This document shows, piece by piece, positions 1 to 8,322 of a DNA stretch of 51,276 nt. Below the pieces are notes generated by a model. The model saw nothing but the letters and a program-made list of their open reading frames with translations, did no database searches and was not told where the DNA came from. The DNA lies in NCBI GenBank assembly GCA_014874365.1, contig JACWAH010000016.1, forward strand, positions 1-51,276, read 5' to 3'. The stretch comes from Thermoplasmatales archaeon. Its GTDB lineage: Archaea; Thermoplasmatota; Thermoplasmata; Thermoplasmatales; Thermoplasmataceae. The translations under genes were made by a program, and so were the position numbers. Within the stretch, counting starts at the first letter, position 1. Every line of letters starts with the position of its first letter.

Positions 1-48
1 ATAAATAATGGTGCAAAGGAGGCATTGAGAATTAAAAATACAGGATAA
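1..48 (+). CDS. Possible 3' end of an upstream gene
   Basis: Frame 1 is open from the first base to a TAA at 46-48 and reads as a 15-residue tail with charged and small residues. No start is inside the window. It may be the end of a gene lying to the left or chance; the stretch is too short to decide. Nothing else is recognisable between it and the promoter of the cysteinyl-tRNA synthetase gene. Confidence 0.2.
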   Translation: MNNGAKEALRIKNTG

Positions 49-140
49 CAGATCAAGAAAGCAATAAATTATCAAGAATCAATGGAAACAGTAGGGTATG
101 GGAGTTATTTGTTCAACAGAGCAGCCAGGGTCGGAAATTA

Positions 141-148
141 ATAATATA
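141..148 (+). promoter_or_regulatory. TATA box of cysS
   Basis: An AT-only octamer (taatataa) about 28 nt before ATG 174. The spacing suggests that transcription starts at or very near that ATG, which is why the shorter cysS start is preferred. Confidence 0.5.
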
Positions 149-173
149 AGTGGGGATGAGCTTAAGGGAGTCA

Positions 174-1529
174 ATGAGATTCAGGGATACGCTTTCCGGC
201 GAAGTGAAAGAATTTACTCCAATTGCAGAAGGGAGAGTAAATATTTTCGTATGCGGCCCGACCGTTTACGACTACATCCAGCTGGGAAATGCAAGAACAT
301 TTGTTTTCTTCGACATGTTTGTGAAGTATCTCAGGGCGATTGGTTACGAAGTGTTTTATCTGCAGAATATAACCGACCTTGATGATAAAACCCTTACCAG
401 AGCAAAAGAGGAGAAGAAGGAATGGGATGAAGTTTCAAACTTCTATTACAAGGCGTATCTGGACGACTGCAAATCCCTGGATATAGATTCAGTCAGTCAT
501 CACGCCAGAGCCACTCTTTACCTTGAAGAAATTAAGTCTCAGATATTAAGGCTCATAAAACTTGGTTATGCTTACGCGTCATCCGACGGGGTGTATTTCG
601 ATACTTCCAAGTTCAGGGATTATGGAAAACTATCAAAGCAGAACCTGGATCAAATAATCATGGGGGCCAGAGTGGAGATCAGGGCGAGCAAGAAGAATCC
701 GCAGGATTTTGTACTGTGGAAACTGGCTGACGACAAACCGAACTGGAATTCTCCTTGGGGAAGTGGCAGGCCTGGATGGCACATTGAGGATACCGCAATT
801 ACAGAGCACTTCTTTGGGCCAGAGTATGACGTACATGGCGGTGGAACCGACTTGATTTTTCCACACCATGAAGCGGAAATCGCACAGATGAGATCAATCT
901 CTGGTTCAAAGTTCCTCTCAAAATACTGGATACATGGGGCCTTCCTTAATTTTAAGGGTGAAAAGATGTCCAAATCCACCGGAAATGTGGTAAAGGTACG
1001 AGACCTGGTTAAATCCAGTCCAGGTTCAGCTGTCAGGTATTTTCTCCTGAATTCCAACTACTCTTCCGAGATGCTTTACACAGACGAGGTTTTCCAATCA
1101 TCGGTTGAAGGCTGGAAAAGGCTCCAGAAGGCTTTTTCCATAGCCAACTCATTCCACAAATGCACAGAGGAGTGCAGGATTGAGAAAGACTCCGCCGACA
1201 TAATTGCCTTCATGGATGACGACCTGAAAACCAGGGAAATCATAGCCAGCCTGCATGATATTGCATCGGAAATCTTCAAGGGAAAAGTTGCAGAAAAGCA
1301 GATGATCACATATGTCCATAAGTTTAGGTTTGCGAACAAATTCCTTGGAATCTTCTCTGAACAGGCAACAAATCTTGGCCAGATTATGGGTCCGCTGCTG
1401 CAAGTCAGGAAGGAACTCAGGGAAATGGGATTATATAAGGAGTCGGACATGATACGCTCAAAACTTAAGGATGCCGGAATTGTAATCGAGGACAAGAGCG
1501 GAGAGACAACGTGGAGTATTGGGGGATAA
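174..1529 (+). CDS. cysS: Cysteinyl-tRNA synthetase
   Basis: Class I synthetase that charges tRNA-Cys in the cytoplasm. With ATG 174 the protein has 451 residues; the N-terminus (MRFRDTLSGEVKEF) and the Cys27 of VCGPTVYD then line up with the usual family start and zinc Cys28. An AT-rich box (taatataa, 141-148) lies about 28 nt upstream of this ATG, fitting a leaderless transcript; the in-frame GTG at 150 sits on top of that box and is less likely. KMSKS is intact (GEKMSKSTGN), as are HGGG and the H/E zinc ligands in FPHHEAEIAQ. Two active-site signatures deviate: the HIGH motif reads QLGN (Gln36), and the usual zinc-ligand Cys of WHIEC is Asp206 (WHIED). The gene is followed after 4 nt by the nicotinamidase gene. 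Confidence 0.93.
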   Translation: MRFRDTLSGEVKEFTPIAEGRVNIFVCGPTVYDYIQLGNARTFVFFDMFVKYLRAIGYEVFYLQNITDLDDKTLTRAKEEKKEWDEVSNFYYKAYLDDCKSLDIDSVSHHARATLYLEEIKSQILRLIKLGYAYASSDGVYFDTSKFRDYGKLSKQNLDQIIMGARVEIRASKKNPQDFVLWKLADDKPNWNSPWGSGRPGWHIEDTAITEHFFGPEYDVHGGGTDLIFPHHEAEIAQMRSISGSKFLSKYWIHGAFLNFKGEKMSKSTGNVVKVRDLVKSSPGSAVRYFLLNSNYSSEMLYTDEVFQSSVEGWKRLQKAFSIANSFHKCTEECRIEKDSADIIAFMDDDLKTREIIASLHDIASEIFKGKVAEKQMITYVHKFRFANKFLGIFSEQATNLGQIMGPLLQVRKELREMGLYKESDMIRSKLKDAGIVIEDKSGETTWSIGG

Positions 1530-1533
1530 CGTC

Positions 1534-2061
1534 ATGAAAGGAAATTCTGCAATCATTGTTGTGGATCTGGTCCATGATTTCGTGGATGGCAAATTCGGAT
1601 CGGAAGAAGCAAAGAGCGTTGTCAAGAGAACCAGGGATCTCCTCTCCAAAAGGAGGGAATTGCCACTGATCGTTACCAGGGATTATCACATGCCAAACGA
1701 TCCTGAATTTGCAATATGGGGAGAACACTGTCTACAGGGGACTGTTGGTTCTGAACTTGTTCCAGAAATCGCTGAATTTGAGAGTCATGTGATAACGAAA
1801 AGGCACTATGATGCGTTTTATGACTCAGACCTGGATGGGTATCTCAGTGCGATTGGAGCCAATGATATTTACATCTGTGGTATCAGCACAGATATCTGTG
1901 TACGGCACACAGTGGCTGGAGCTTTCTTCAGGAACTACTCTATTTCAGTAATAGAAGACCTCTGTGCAGCTATAGATCCGAATCACCATGCTGCTGCAAT
2001 TAAAGAAATGAAGTCCCTGTACGGTGTAAAGCTGGTAAAGTCAGGAGAATTGAAACAATGA
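1534..2061 (+). CDS. pncA: Nicotinamidase (isochorismatase superfamily)
   Basis: Hydrolyses nicotinamide to nicotinate and ammonia, the first step of NAD salvage. The 175-residue protein has the catalytic triad Asp11 (VVDLVHDF), Lys89 (VITKRHYDAF) and Cys122 (GISTDICVRHT), and the metal-site residues Asp50 and His52 (TRDYHMP) and His65 (IWGEHC), a pattern that separates nicotinamidases from other isochorismatase-family hydrolases. ATG 1534 follows the cysS stop by 4 nt and has a G-rich stretch (TTGGGGGAT) upstream; a TTG at 1519 inside cysS would add five residues. Its stop overlaps the start of the nicotinate phosphoribosyltransferase gene, so both enzymes are probably made from one mRNA. 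Confidence 0.9.
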   Translation: MKGNSAIIVVDLVHDFVDGKFGSEEAKSVVKRTRDLLSKRRELPLIVTRDYHMPNDPEFAIWGEHCLQGTVGSELVPEIAEFESHVITKRHYDAFYDSDLDGYLSAIGANDIYICGISTDICVRHTVAGAFFRNYSISVIEDLCAAIDPNHHAAAIKEMKSLYGVKLVKSGELKQ

Positions 2062-3239
2062 AAAAATTTAATATTGCAAGTGAGCAGGATATCCTTGACG
2101 GACTGACATCAGACGTATATTTCGAAAGAAGCCAATCACTGGTCAAAGCATTTCCTGATGTCGAAGTAACTGCTGAAATTACGGTTTCAGGAACTCCCTT
2201 CCCCTGGATCGTCTTTTCGGGTTTAGACGAAGTCGTTTCCTTATTGAAGGGAAAGAACATCTCCTTGAAGTCGGTGCCGGAAGGAACTGTAATCAAGCAC
2301 AGGGACCCTGATGGAATACCGGTTCCATTCGTGACAATCACCGGAACTTATAGAGAATTTGCCAGGCTTGAAACCATAATACTGGGATTCCTCTGCCAGT
2401 CGTCGGGTATATCCACCTACTCATCCATGGTAAGAATGTCCTGCGGTGATTCACCTTTCTATTCCTTTGGAATAAGAAGGATGCACCCGGCAATCTCACC
2501 AATGATTGACAGGGCTGCATTTATTGGTGGCGCGGATGGAGTGTCAGGGATTATGGGCGCAAAGCTCATCGGCCAGAATCCGGTTGGTACGGTTCCTCAT
2601 GCCATCAGCCTGATTTATGGAGACGATTCTGTGTGGAAAGCCATCGCAGGAGCAAGTCCTTCCGATGGAGTCAAGGTGGCCCTTATTGACACGTTCTATG
2701 ATGAACGGATGGGAGCGATAAAGGCAGCCGAGATGATTCCTGATCTAAATTACGTCAGGTTGGACACGCCATCTTCAAGGAGGGGAAACTTTCCTGCTAT
2801 CGTGAGAGAAGTAAGATGGGAACTTGACCTTAGAGGATTCCGGAACGTCAAGATAATGGTATCAGGAGGGCTGGAAGCTGAAGACATTCCTGAACTGAAG
2901 AGGGCAGGTGCAGATGCATTTGGCGTCGGTACATCTATTGCGTCCGGTAAGACAGTGGACTTTTCCCTTGACATTGTTGAAGTGAGAGGAAAGAAAGTCG
3001 CCAAGAAGGGAAAATTCTCCGGAGCTAAAACACTGCTGAGATGTCCATCCTGCCATGCTATCAAAAGTTCTCTGGATTCGGGAATTGTGAAATGTGAATG
3101 CGGTGAGACAATGTCGGACTTACAGAAGAATTATATCATTGGAGGAAAAGCGCTATCTGAACCCGAACATCCCGGTGACATCCGGAATCGAGCCATAGCT
3201 GAACTTCAATACTTCGCTCAAAAAGAATCGACTCAGTGA
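2058..3239 (+). CDS. pncB: Nicotinate phosphoribosyltransferase
   Basis: Joins nicotinate to PRPP to give nicotinate mononucleotide, using the product of the preceding gene. Length (393 residues) and the whole body agree with the archaeal Thermoplasma-type enzyme: the SFGIRRMHPA segment, the GADGVSG stretch, the phosphate-binding VSGGLEAEDIPEL and GVGTSIASG segments of the barrel, and a C-terminal zinc knuckle (CPSC near residue 329 and CECG about 20 residues later). The ATG overlaps the nicotinamidase stop in ATGA, indicating coupled translation. An AT-rich promoter for the next gene follows the stop, so the salvage operon ends here. Confidence 0.93.
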   Translation: MKKFNIASEQDILDGLTSDVYFERSQSLVKAFPDVEVTAEITVSGTPFPWIVFSGLDEVVSLLKGKNISLKSVPEGTVIKHRDPDGIPVPFVTITGTYREFARLETIILGFLCQSSGISTYSSMVRMSCGDSPFYSFGIRRMHPAISPMIDRAAFIGGADGVSGIMGAKLIGQNPVGTVPHAISLIYGDDSVWKAIAGASPSDGVKVALIDTFYDERMGAIKAAEMIPDLNYVRLDTPSSRRGNFPAIVREVRWELDLRGFRNVKIMVSGGLEAEDIPELKRAGADAFGVGTSIASGKTVDFSLDIVEVRGKKVAKKGKFSGAKTLLRCPSCHAIKSSLDSGIVKCECGETMSDLQKNYIIGGKALSEPEHPGDIRNRAIAELQYFAQKESTQ

Positions 3240-3270
3240 TCCAAATGTCAGACAAAACAGGCGCAATATT

Positions 3271-3280
3271 ATTATAATAA
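3271..3280 (+). promoter_or_regulatory. TATA box of the secreted-protein gene
   Basis: The stretch attataataa is centred about 24 nt before GTG 3299, the distance expected when the transcript starts at the start codon. Confidence 0.5.
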
Positions 3281-3298
3281 TGTAATATATTCATTTAA

Positions 3299-3997
3299 GT
3301 GAAGGCCTCAAACCTCATCGGGTTGCTGTCGACAATTGCGATTTCCTTCATGCTCACGTTTTCTGCAGCATATAGTTACAATGAAGTCTACGGATCAGGA
3401 TCTAGCGTGGCCTTTGGGAATCCGAGCGCAAATTATAGTTTCAATAACATCACTGTTTCAATCGAAGCCAGCGTTTCAAACGGAGGCCTCATCCCACTCG
3501 GTGTTTCATTGGTCGGCCAATCGGCAGAAGTTGCTGCTGGTGCAATCGGCAATCTATTTCTCTATAAGGTTATCAATTTCTCTGCGATCTCCGTTCTAGG
3601 TTATCCAACCTTTCCTGTCAAAATCCCTCTGAACCTTTCCGGCAGTTTATCTTCCATGTTTTTTGATAAATTACTGAATTTCAGTGTCGGAACTATTCTG
3701 TTACAGGTTCCATTTAAGAATTTCCTCCTTAATGTTACAGGGCAGTCAAATGGAGTATCAAGTTTTTCAGGTTTAACCCAATACATGTGGAGTTTTGCAT
3801 TCACAACAATCACCGGTTATATCCTTAATGACGGGATTAAAGCTGGAAGCGTGACTATAACTGATCTCCCCGGCAGCTATTGCAGTATTGCCGGAAATGC
3901 AAACCTGACCGGCAATCAGCTCAACCTGGCTGTCGGGAACCTGGAGATACCCTTATCAGTAAATGGCAACAATCAACTGATCCTTTCCAATCCATGA
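3299..3997 (+). CDS. Secreted or membrane-anchored protein of unknown function
   Basis: No family recognised. The 232-residue product begins with a signal sequence (about residues 1-26: Lys, a long hydrophobic run, then SAAYS) and continues as a Ser/Asn/Gly/Val-rich chain with many NxS/NxT sequons, without cysteine except near the C-terminal third (SYCS). This composition is typical of extracellular beta-rich proteins of acidophilic archaea. The GTG start is fixed by a TATA box 24 nt upstream. The gene stands alone and converges with the HAD hydrolase gene, their stop codons being only 4 nt apart. Confidence 0.7.
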   Translation: MKASNLIGLLSTIAISFMLTFSAAYSYNEVYGSGSSVAFGNPSANYSFNNITVSIEASVSNGGLIPLGVSLVGQSAEVAAGAIGNLFLYKVINFSAISVLGYPTFPVKIPLNLSGSLSSMFFDKLLNFSVGTILLQVPFKNFLLNVTGQSNGVSSFSGLTQYMWSFAFTTITGYILNDGIKAGSVTITDLPGSYCSIAGNANLTGNQLNLAVGNLEIPLSVNGNNQLILSNP

Positions 3998-4001
3998 CAA
4001 C

Positions 4002-4616
4002 TTAGGAAGATATTATTTCTATAAGCCGTGGAACCTCGGCTAATTGATCAATATAGTAATCTGCGTATTCACTTGTAAGTTTACGACCATGCCTTATCAG
4101 CGCAGAAACTGAACCAATTTTTCTTGCAGGTATCATGTCGTTTTCAGAATCACCAATAACCAACACATTTTCCGGAGGCAGAACCATCTCTTTTAATGCT
4201 TTAGTGTACGGTTCTGTACCGGGTTTGCCTGACGTCACGTCGTCAATCGTTATCACCGTAAGGCGGGGGAGATTCAACATGTTTACCAGTTCCCTCCTTG
4301 AAGAGGTTACTATGATTGTTTTTATATCATTACTGTTCATCTTTTTGATTACAGGCAAAGCATCAGGAAAAAGTGCCACGCTCCCAAGCAATTGCTTGAA
4401 ATTCTTTTCCTCCTCCATCTCTATTTCCATTGATCTGTCACTGTAAATTGACGCAAGAAATTCTCCAGGAAGACCGATAAGCGGTCTTAATTCTTCTCTG
4501 GATAAATTAATGTTAAATTTCTCGAATGCTTCCTTCCAGGCAGTCACTCTCAGTTCCAAAGTGTCCATCAGGGTGCCGTCCAGATCAAAAATTACCCCTT
4601 TTATGCGCCTTTTCAC
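4002..4616 (-). CDS. HAD-superfamily hydrolase, phosphoglycolate phosphatase/phosphoglucomutase-like
   Basis: Predicted Mg-dependent phosphatase of HAD subfamily I. Motif I is FDLDGTLMDT (Asp11 nucleophile, Asp13 acid), motif II the Thr/Ser in IIVTSS, motif III the Lys in the GKPGTEPYTKAL stretch, motif IV GDSENDM. Residues 15-75 form the helical cap of the phosphoglycolate phosphatase and beta-phosphoglucomutase groups. The substrate cannot be told from sequence. At 204 residues it is slightly short for the family but complete. The start is a GTG at the upper end. It faces the secreted-protein gene tail to tail. Confidence 0.85.
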   Translation of the reverse strand: MKRRIKGVIFDLDGTLMDTLELRVTAWKEAFEKFNINLSREELRPLIGLPGEFLASIYSDRSMEIEMEEEKNFKQLLGSVALFPDALPVIKKMNSNDIKTIIVTSSRRELVNMLNLPRLTVITIDDVTSGKPGTEPYTKALKEMVLPPENVLVIGDSENDMIPARKIGSVSALIRHGRKLTSEYADYYIDQLAEVPRLIEIISS

Positions 4617-4728
4617 GAAGGGGTATTATCTCAAAGTAATTCAATGATTACTGGAGAAGGAAATTAATTCAACACAGGAACCTGAAACCGGCAAGGAGTA
4701 ATTTATAGCAATGAAACATGGTGAAGAG

Positions 4729-5739
4729 ATGAGAGCCTCTTTTCTGGAAAAACTGAATGAATTTCCCGTAGTCAAGGAAACAGCGTTGCCAAATACAGCA
4801 CCAGACGAGGTGCTGATCAGGCAGAATATTACCGGAATTTGTTACAGGGATGTACTCACAATGGAGGGGTTCTTTCCAAGAGTGAAGTTACCCATCATCC
4901 CTGGACACGAAATCACAGGGATCATCGAAAGCGTGGGATCTGAAGTCCAGGGTTTCAAGGTTGGCGACAGGGTTGCAAGCCTTATCTATTCCCCTTGTGG
5001 AGAATGCGCGTACTGCAGGTCAGGAAGGACTAATCTATGTCTTAACAAGAGGACTTATGGCGAGACTCTTAATGGATCCTATGCCGAATACATATCTGTA
5101 AACGTTAGAAGTTTGGTCAAGGTTCCAGAAACCGTTGACGAGGAATCTGCAGCGATCTCTGCCTGCGTCACGGGAATGGTCTACCACGCACTTGTGAAGG
5201 TTGGCAGAATCATGAAGGGAGAGACCCTGCTGGTCACAGGAGCCGGAGGTGGCGTTGGCATACATGCAGTGCAAATCGGCAAGGCGCTCGGAGCGAGAGT
5301 TATCGCAGAGTCATCTTCAGAGTGGAAAAATGAATTGATCACGAAATACGGTGCTGAGGCAATAGTCAGGCCGGAAAACATGGATCAGGAGATCAAGCGG
5401 CTCTATGGTGGAGTAGACATAATCCTGGAAACGGTAGGCATTCCTACCTTCGAGAAGTCATTCAAGTCACTTTCTCCAGGGGGGAGAATCGTTGTAATTG
5501 GCAATGTTTCGCCGTCCGCTTTTCCATTGCCCCTGGGAGTGATGATACTGAAAGGAACTGGCATTTACGGGAGCATTAGTTCGACGACAGACGACATGAT
5601 CAAAGTAATGGGACTCGTGACGCAGGGAAAGATCAGGGCAGTGGAACATGAAAAGGTTTTTCTCGAAGACATTCCCAAGGCATACAAAGAGATGAAATCT
5701 AGGAATAACCTTGGAAAAATATTTGTGAAAATTCATTGA
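4729..5739 (+). CDS. Zinc-dependent alcohol dehydrogenase (MDR family)
   Basis: Medium-chain NAD(P)-dependent dehydrogenase with catalytic zinc and structural zinc sites. The catalytic zinc region is GICYRDV and IPGHEITG; the structural zinc ligands are CGECAYC followed by C seven residues on; the Rossmann glycine motif is GAGGGVG. ATG 4729 is preferred over ATG 4711: it lies 25 nt behind the box atttatag (4701-4708) and has GGTGA a few bases upstream, giving 336 residues. The exact alcohol or aldehyde is not predictable. It is convergent with the chlorite-dismutase-family gene. Confidence 0.88.
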   Translation: MRASFLEKLNEFPVVKETALPNTAPDEVLIRQNITGICYRDVLTMEGFFPRVKLPIIPGHEITGIIESVGSEVQGFKVGDRVASLIYSPCGECAYCRSGRTNLCLNKRTYGETLNGSYAEYISVNVRSLVKVPETVDEESAAISACVTGMVYHALVKVGRIMKGETLLVTGAGGGVGIHAVQIGKALGARVIAESSSEWKNELITKYGAEAIVRPENMDQEIKRLYGGVDIILETVGIPTFEKSFKSLSPGGRIVVIGNVSPSAFPLPLGVMILKGTGIYGSISSTTDDMIKVMGLVTQGKIRAVEHEKVFLEDIPKAYKEMKSRNNLGKIFVKIH

Positions 5740-5745
5740 GCAAAA

Positions 5746-6387
5746 TCACTGGCGGATCCCCACAAGTATCGGGGTCTCGAGATTGATCCATTTCCGTGCC
5801 TCGGCTTCCCTTAATTTTGCAGTTACATGAGACCATGAAGTGAGGCTATCAGTCTCATAAATGACAACAAATTCCTGGTCAGAGATACCAAAAGAATATG
5901 TTGTGTATGATCGGACATCTTTGTTTTCTTTATGTGAAACAGCCATTCCTATGTGTTCAGCCATTATCTTCTTCCTTGCATCGTAAGGCAATAAATACCA
6001 ATCATTTGTTTTTGTCATCGGGTAAGCTATAAGATATCGCAATGATGGTCTTTTCAAAGTATCTTCAAGGGAAGTCCCTTCTTTTGTGTATGGTGAATCC
6101 TCATAAAGCGAGAGGTAATAATGAGGGAATCCTGCAACCAGCCCGGTTTCCAGGATCCCTTCCTTAACTCTTGGAATAACGCCTGGATCATGGAATGAAA
6201 ACCAGAGAAGGAGGTCACAGTCGAATCTCAAAGAAGTGAAAATCTTTAAATGAATAATCTCCGGGGAGAGTTTTTTCATTGCCTTTTCAATCATTCCTCT
6301 CGCGTATCCGATTCCATTCTCTCCAACTGAATAACCTTCCTTGGAAACAGAGATGGTTAAAATCGCAGAAAAAATAGGCTCATTCAC
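5746..6387 (-). CDS. Chlorite dismutase-family protein (coproheme decarboxylase-like)
   Basis: Member of the dimeric beta-barrel family that includes chlorite dismutase and coproheme decarboxylase, with homologues in Thermoplasma. The C-terminal half carries family landmarks: YPMTKTNDWYLLP, MAEHIGMA (His at the proximal heme ligand position), YSFGISDQEFVVIYETDS and LREAEARKWINLETPILVGIR. On a hand alignment the distal position (Gln in Firmicute coproheme decarboxylase, Arg in chlorite dismutase) is a small residue, so true chlorite dismutase activity is unlikely. GTG 6387 lies about 28 nt behind an AT-rich box (6411-6420 on this strand). A perfect hairpin lies just upstream of that promoter. 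Confidence 0.78.
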   Translation of the reverse strand: MNEPIFSAILTISVSKEGYSVGENGIGYARGMIEKAMKKLSPEIIHLKIFTSLRFDCDLLLWFSFHDPGVIPRVKEGILETGLVAGFPHYYLSLYEDSPYTKEGTSLEDTLKRPSLRYLIAYPMTKTNDWYLLPYDARKKIMAEHIGMAVSHKENKDVRSYTTYSFGISDQEFVVIYETDSLTSWSHVTAKLREAEARKWINLETPILVGIRQ

Positions 6388-6430
6388 CAGTCAATATGAA
6401 TCACTATTACCTAAAATTTACTGACCTGTG

Positions 6431-6452
6431 GACAGGAGTTTTCCCTCCTGTC
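6431..6452. repeat. Perfect inverted repeat in a divergent promoter region
   Basis: GACAGGAG and its complement CTCCTGTC enclose TTTTCC: eight perfect base pairs with a 6-nt loop. It lies about 45 bp upstream of the chlorite-dismutase-family start and 165 bp upstream of the geranylgeranyl reductase start. The sequence to its right (TGTCAT, then TAGTGCGT) recurs beside a similar hairpin at 14487-14506, so it may be the relic of a mobile-element end rather than an operator. Confidence 0.6.
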
Positions 6453-6616
6453 ATTTAATTTAGTGCGTTCAAGTTGTAAAGGATTCTCTCACTCCAGATG
6501 GAAATTCCGGGGAATGTTTTACAAATCTATATGCGAAAGGTTTGGAAGCGATAGCACATTTTCAGATGAAGGAAAGCTACTAAAATATATTATTGAGCTA
6601 AAACTTAAAGGCTAAG

Positions 6617-7660
6617 TTGACTGGATCAGAATTTGACGCAGTTATAATAGGTGCAGGCACTGCAGGACTTTCAGCAGGTGCGATTCTGGAGAAATCCGGG
6701 TTATCTTACATCATACTGGACAAGAAGAAAGAGATAGGCGTTCCGGTTAGATCTACTGGCGCAGTATCGATCGATTGGGTCAGGAGAATCGGCATGCCGA
6801 CCGATCAAAGCATTGTATCTGCCGAAATAAATTCCATGAGTTTCAGGACTGATACAGGGAACAAGATTTCATTGAGTTATGACAGGACGGTGGGGATAGT
6901 TTACGATTTCACGAAATATGAGAAGTTCCTTGCACAGAAAATGGCCGGTAAACTCAATACCAGGCTAGAAACAAGGGTCCTGTCCGTCAAAGGCAATCAA
7001 ATTGAAACCGAGTCCGGTACTATAACCGGCAAGAAAGTTATATTTGCAGCTGGTCCGCAATCAAGTTTTGGGAAGAAACTTCAAAAGAATGAGGTGCTTG
7101 TCGCCTACGAAGAAATCAGGAAAGCTGAGCCAAGGAAAGATTACCAGATGGTTTTATGGTTCAGCGATAAGGCTCCGGGTGGTTATTTTTGGGATTTTGC
7201 CGAGTCAATGGATACGCGGAAAGTAGGGGTGTGTTACTATCCTGTTACCGGGAGGCAACCTAAGGATGTTCTTCACGAATTCGACGAAAGTTTTCCAGAA
7301 ATAAGAGGAGAATGCATTTCAACTATGGCGCACCAGATTCCGCTTGGAAGTCCAGCTGAAAAGGTCGTTGCCGGGGATTATCTTTATACCGGCGACATGG
7401 TAAACGCGGTACTCAACACAACTGCAGGGGGGCTGCAGGGAGCATTCTGGACTGGAAAGGCTGCGGGCGAGGCAGTTGTGAAAGGAGATGCTGGATTATA
7501 TCAGATCAAATGGGACAGCGAAATAAGACCCTGGCTGATGAAACACCATAACCTCCATAGAAGAATGCACCGAAAAGGGGTAAAATCCATAAGCAGGTTG
7601 ATGACTCTTGCTAAATTTATGCCTATGTCTGTTAAGAAAAAAGTATTTGGCGGATTATAA
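6617..7660 (+). CDS. Geranylgeranyl reductase-family flavoprotein
   Basis: FAD-dependent oxidoreductase of the family that saturates isoprenoid chains of archaeal membrane lipids. It has the FAD-binding Rossmann motif at the N-terminus (GAGTAGLSAG, residues 12-21), a VRSTGAVS segment, a YFWDFAES substrate-domain stretch and the second FAD motif DYLYTGDMVNAVLNTTAGG. It has 347 residues, a little shorter than typical digeranylgeranylglycerophospholipid reductases. The start is TTG 6617, about 29 nt behind the box aaaatatatta (6582-6592). A second family member is at 40989-41951; which one acts on lipids is undetermined. Confidence 0.78.
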   Translation: MTGSEFDAVIIGAGTAGLSAGAILEKSGLSYIILDKKKEIGVPVRSTGAVSIDWVRRIGMPTDQSIVSAEINSMSFRTDTGNKISLSYDRTVGIVYDFTKYEKFLAQKMAGKLNTRLETRVLSVKGNQIETESGTITGKKVIFAAGPQSSFGKKLQKNEVLVAYEEIRKAEPRKDYQMVLWFSDKAPGGYFWDFAESMDTRKVGVCYYPVTGRQPKDVLHEFDESFPEIRGECISTMAHQIPLGSPAEKVVAGDYLYTGDMVNAVLNTTAGGLQGAFWTGKAAGEAVVKGDAGLYQIKWDSEIRPWLMKHHNLHRRMHRKGVKSISRLMTLAKFMPMSVKKKVFGGL

Positions 7661-7767
7661 AAATTTAGGGAAAATCTGCATAAGAAGAATAGAATATTTT
7701 CAAGTTTAAGTACAAAGATAATTGCAATTAACAAATATTAAATATTAGAAATTTACTAGTGGTTCCT

Positions 7768-8271
7768 ATGGCGGAGAATGATTTGTCCAGTTCTTCCAAA
7801 TCCAGAAGAATGCCTGGCGCTCGTGGAATGGGGGGTTTGCTCATCGTCGGATTCCTCGTTATTGTTACTATTTTGGTAACAGATAAGAACCTGATGAACG
7901 ATTTTGGAACATTTACTGGAAGCGGGTATTACACATATTTTATCCACTGGTATGGCTTGCTTGCAGTGGGCATTGTCGACGTGATTGGAGGGCTGATACT
8001 TATCGCAAGACCATCCAGGCTTAACCTCGGGCTCGGATTTGCCTGGTCAGTCTTTATGGTCGCATTCTTGCTTGGTGACACCCTTCTCTACAGTCAGGTT
8101 GGATTTTCCTCTATGTCACAATTCTCGACTTACCTATTTGGCCTGAGTAAATACCCCGGATCTGAGAGCTACTATCCTGGCCTTTACGACGTTCTGGTGG
8201 GCATATTTGCACTGGGAATACTCTATTCCGGCATCGATCTGGCCCTTCACAGGAGAAAGAAAGCACAGTGA
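7768..8271 (+). CDS. Four-helix integral membrane protein, unknown function
   Basis: Not recognised. The protein of about 167 residues has a short basic Ser-rich cytoplasmic N-terminus and about four hydrophobic helices (LLIVGFLVIVTILVT; YGLLAVGIVDVIGGLILIA; GFAWSVFMVAFLLGD; VLVGIFALGILYSGIDLAL), ending in HRRKKAQ. ATG 7768 sits 24-25 nt behind aaatatta (7740-7747); an in-frame GTG at 7759 would add three residues. It is probably transcribed alone. Confidence 0.65.
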   Translation: MAENDLSSSSKSRRMPGARGMGGLLIVGFLVIVTILVTDKNLMNDFGTFTGSGYYTYFIHWYGLLAVGIVDVIGGLILIARPSRLNLGLGFAWSVFMVAFLLGDTLLYSQVGFSSMSQFSTYLFGLSKYPGSESYYPGLYDVLVGIFALGILYSGIDLALHRRKKAQ

Positions 8272-8322
8272 TCCGCTGCATTGAAAGTTAATCATCCGCG
8301 GTGGACAGATTAGTGACGTGAA

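Noticed and set aside
98-382. 94-residue plus-strand frame at the left end
   Set aside because: It overlaps the N-terminus of cysS in another frame and has low protein character.
1076-1495. 139-residue minus-strand frame inside cysS
   Set aside because: Antisense shadow of a well-supported gene, no recognisable motif.
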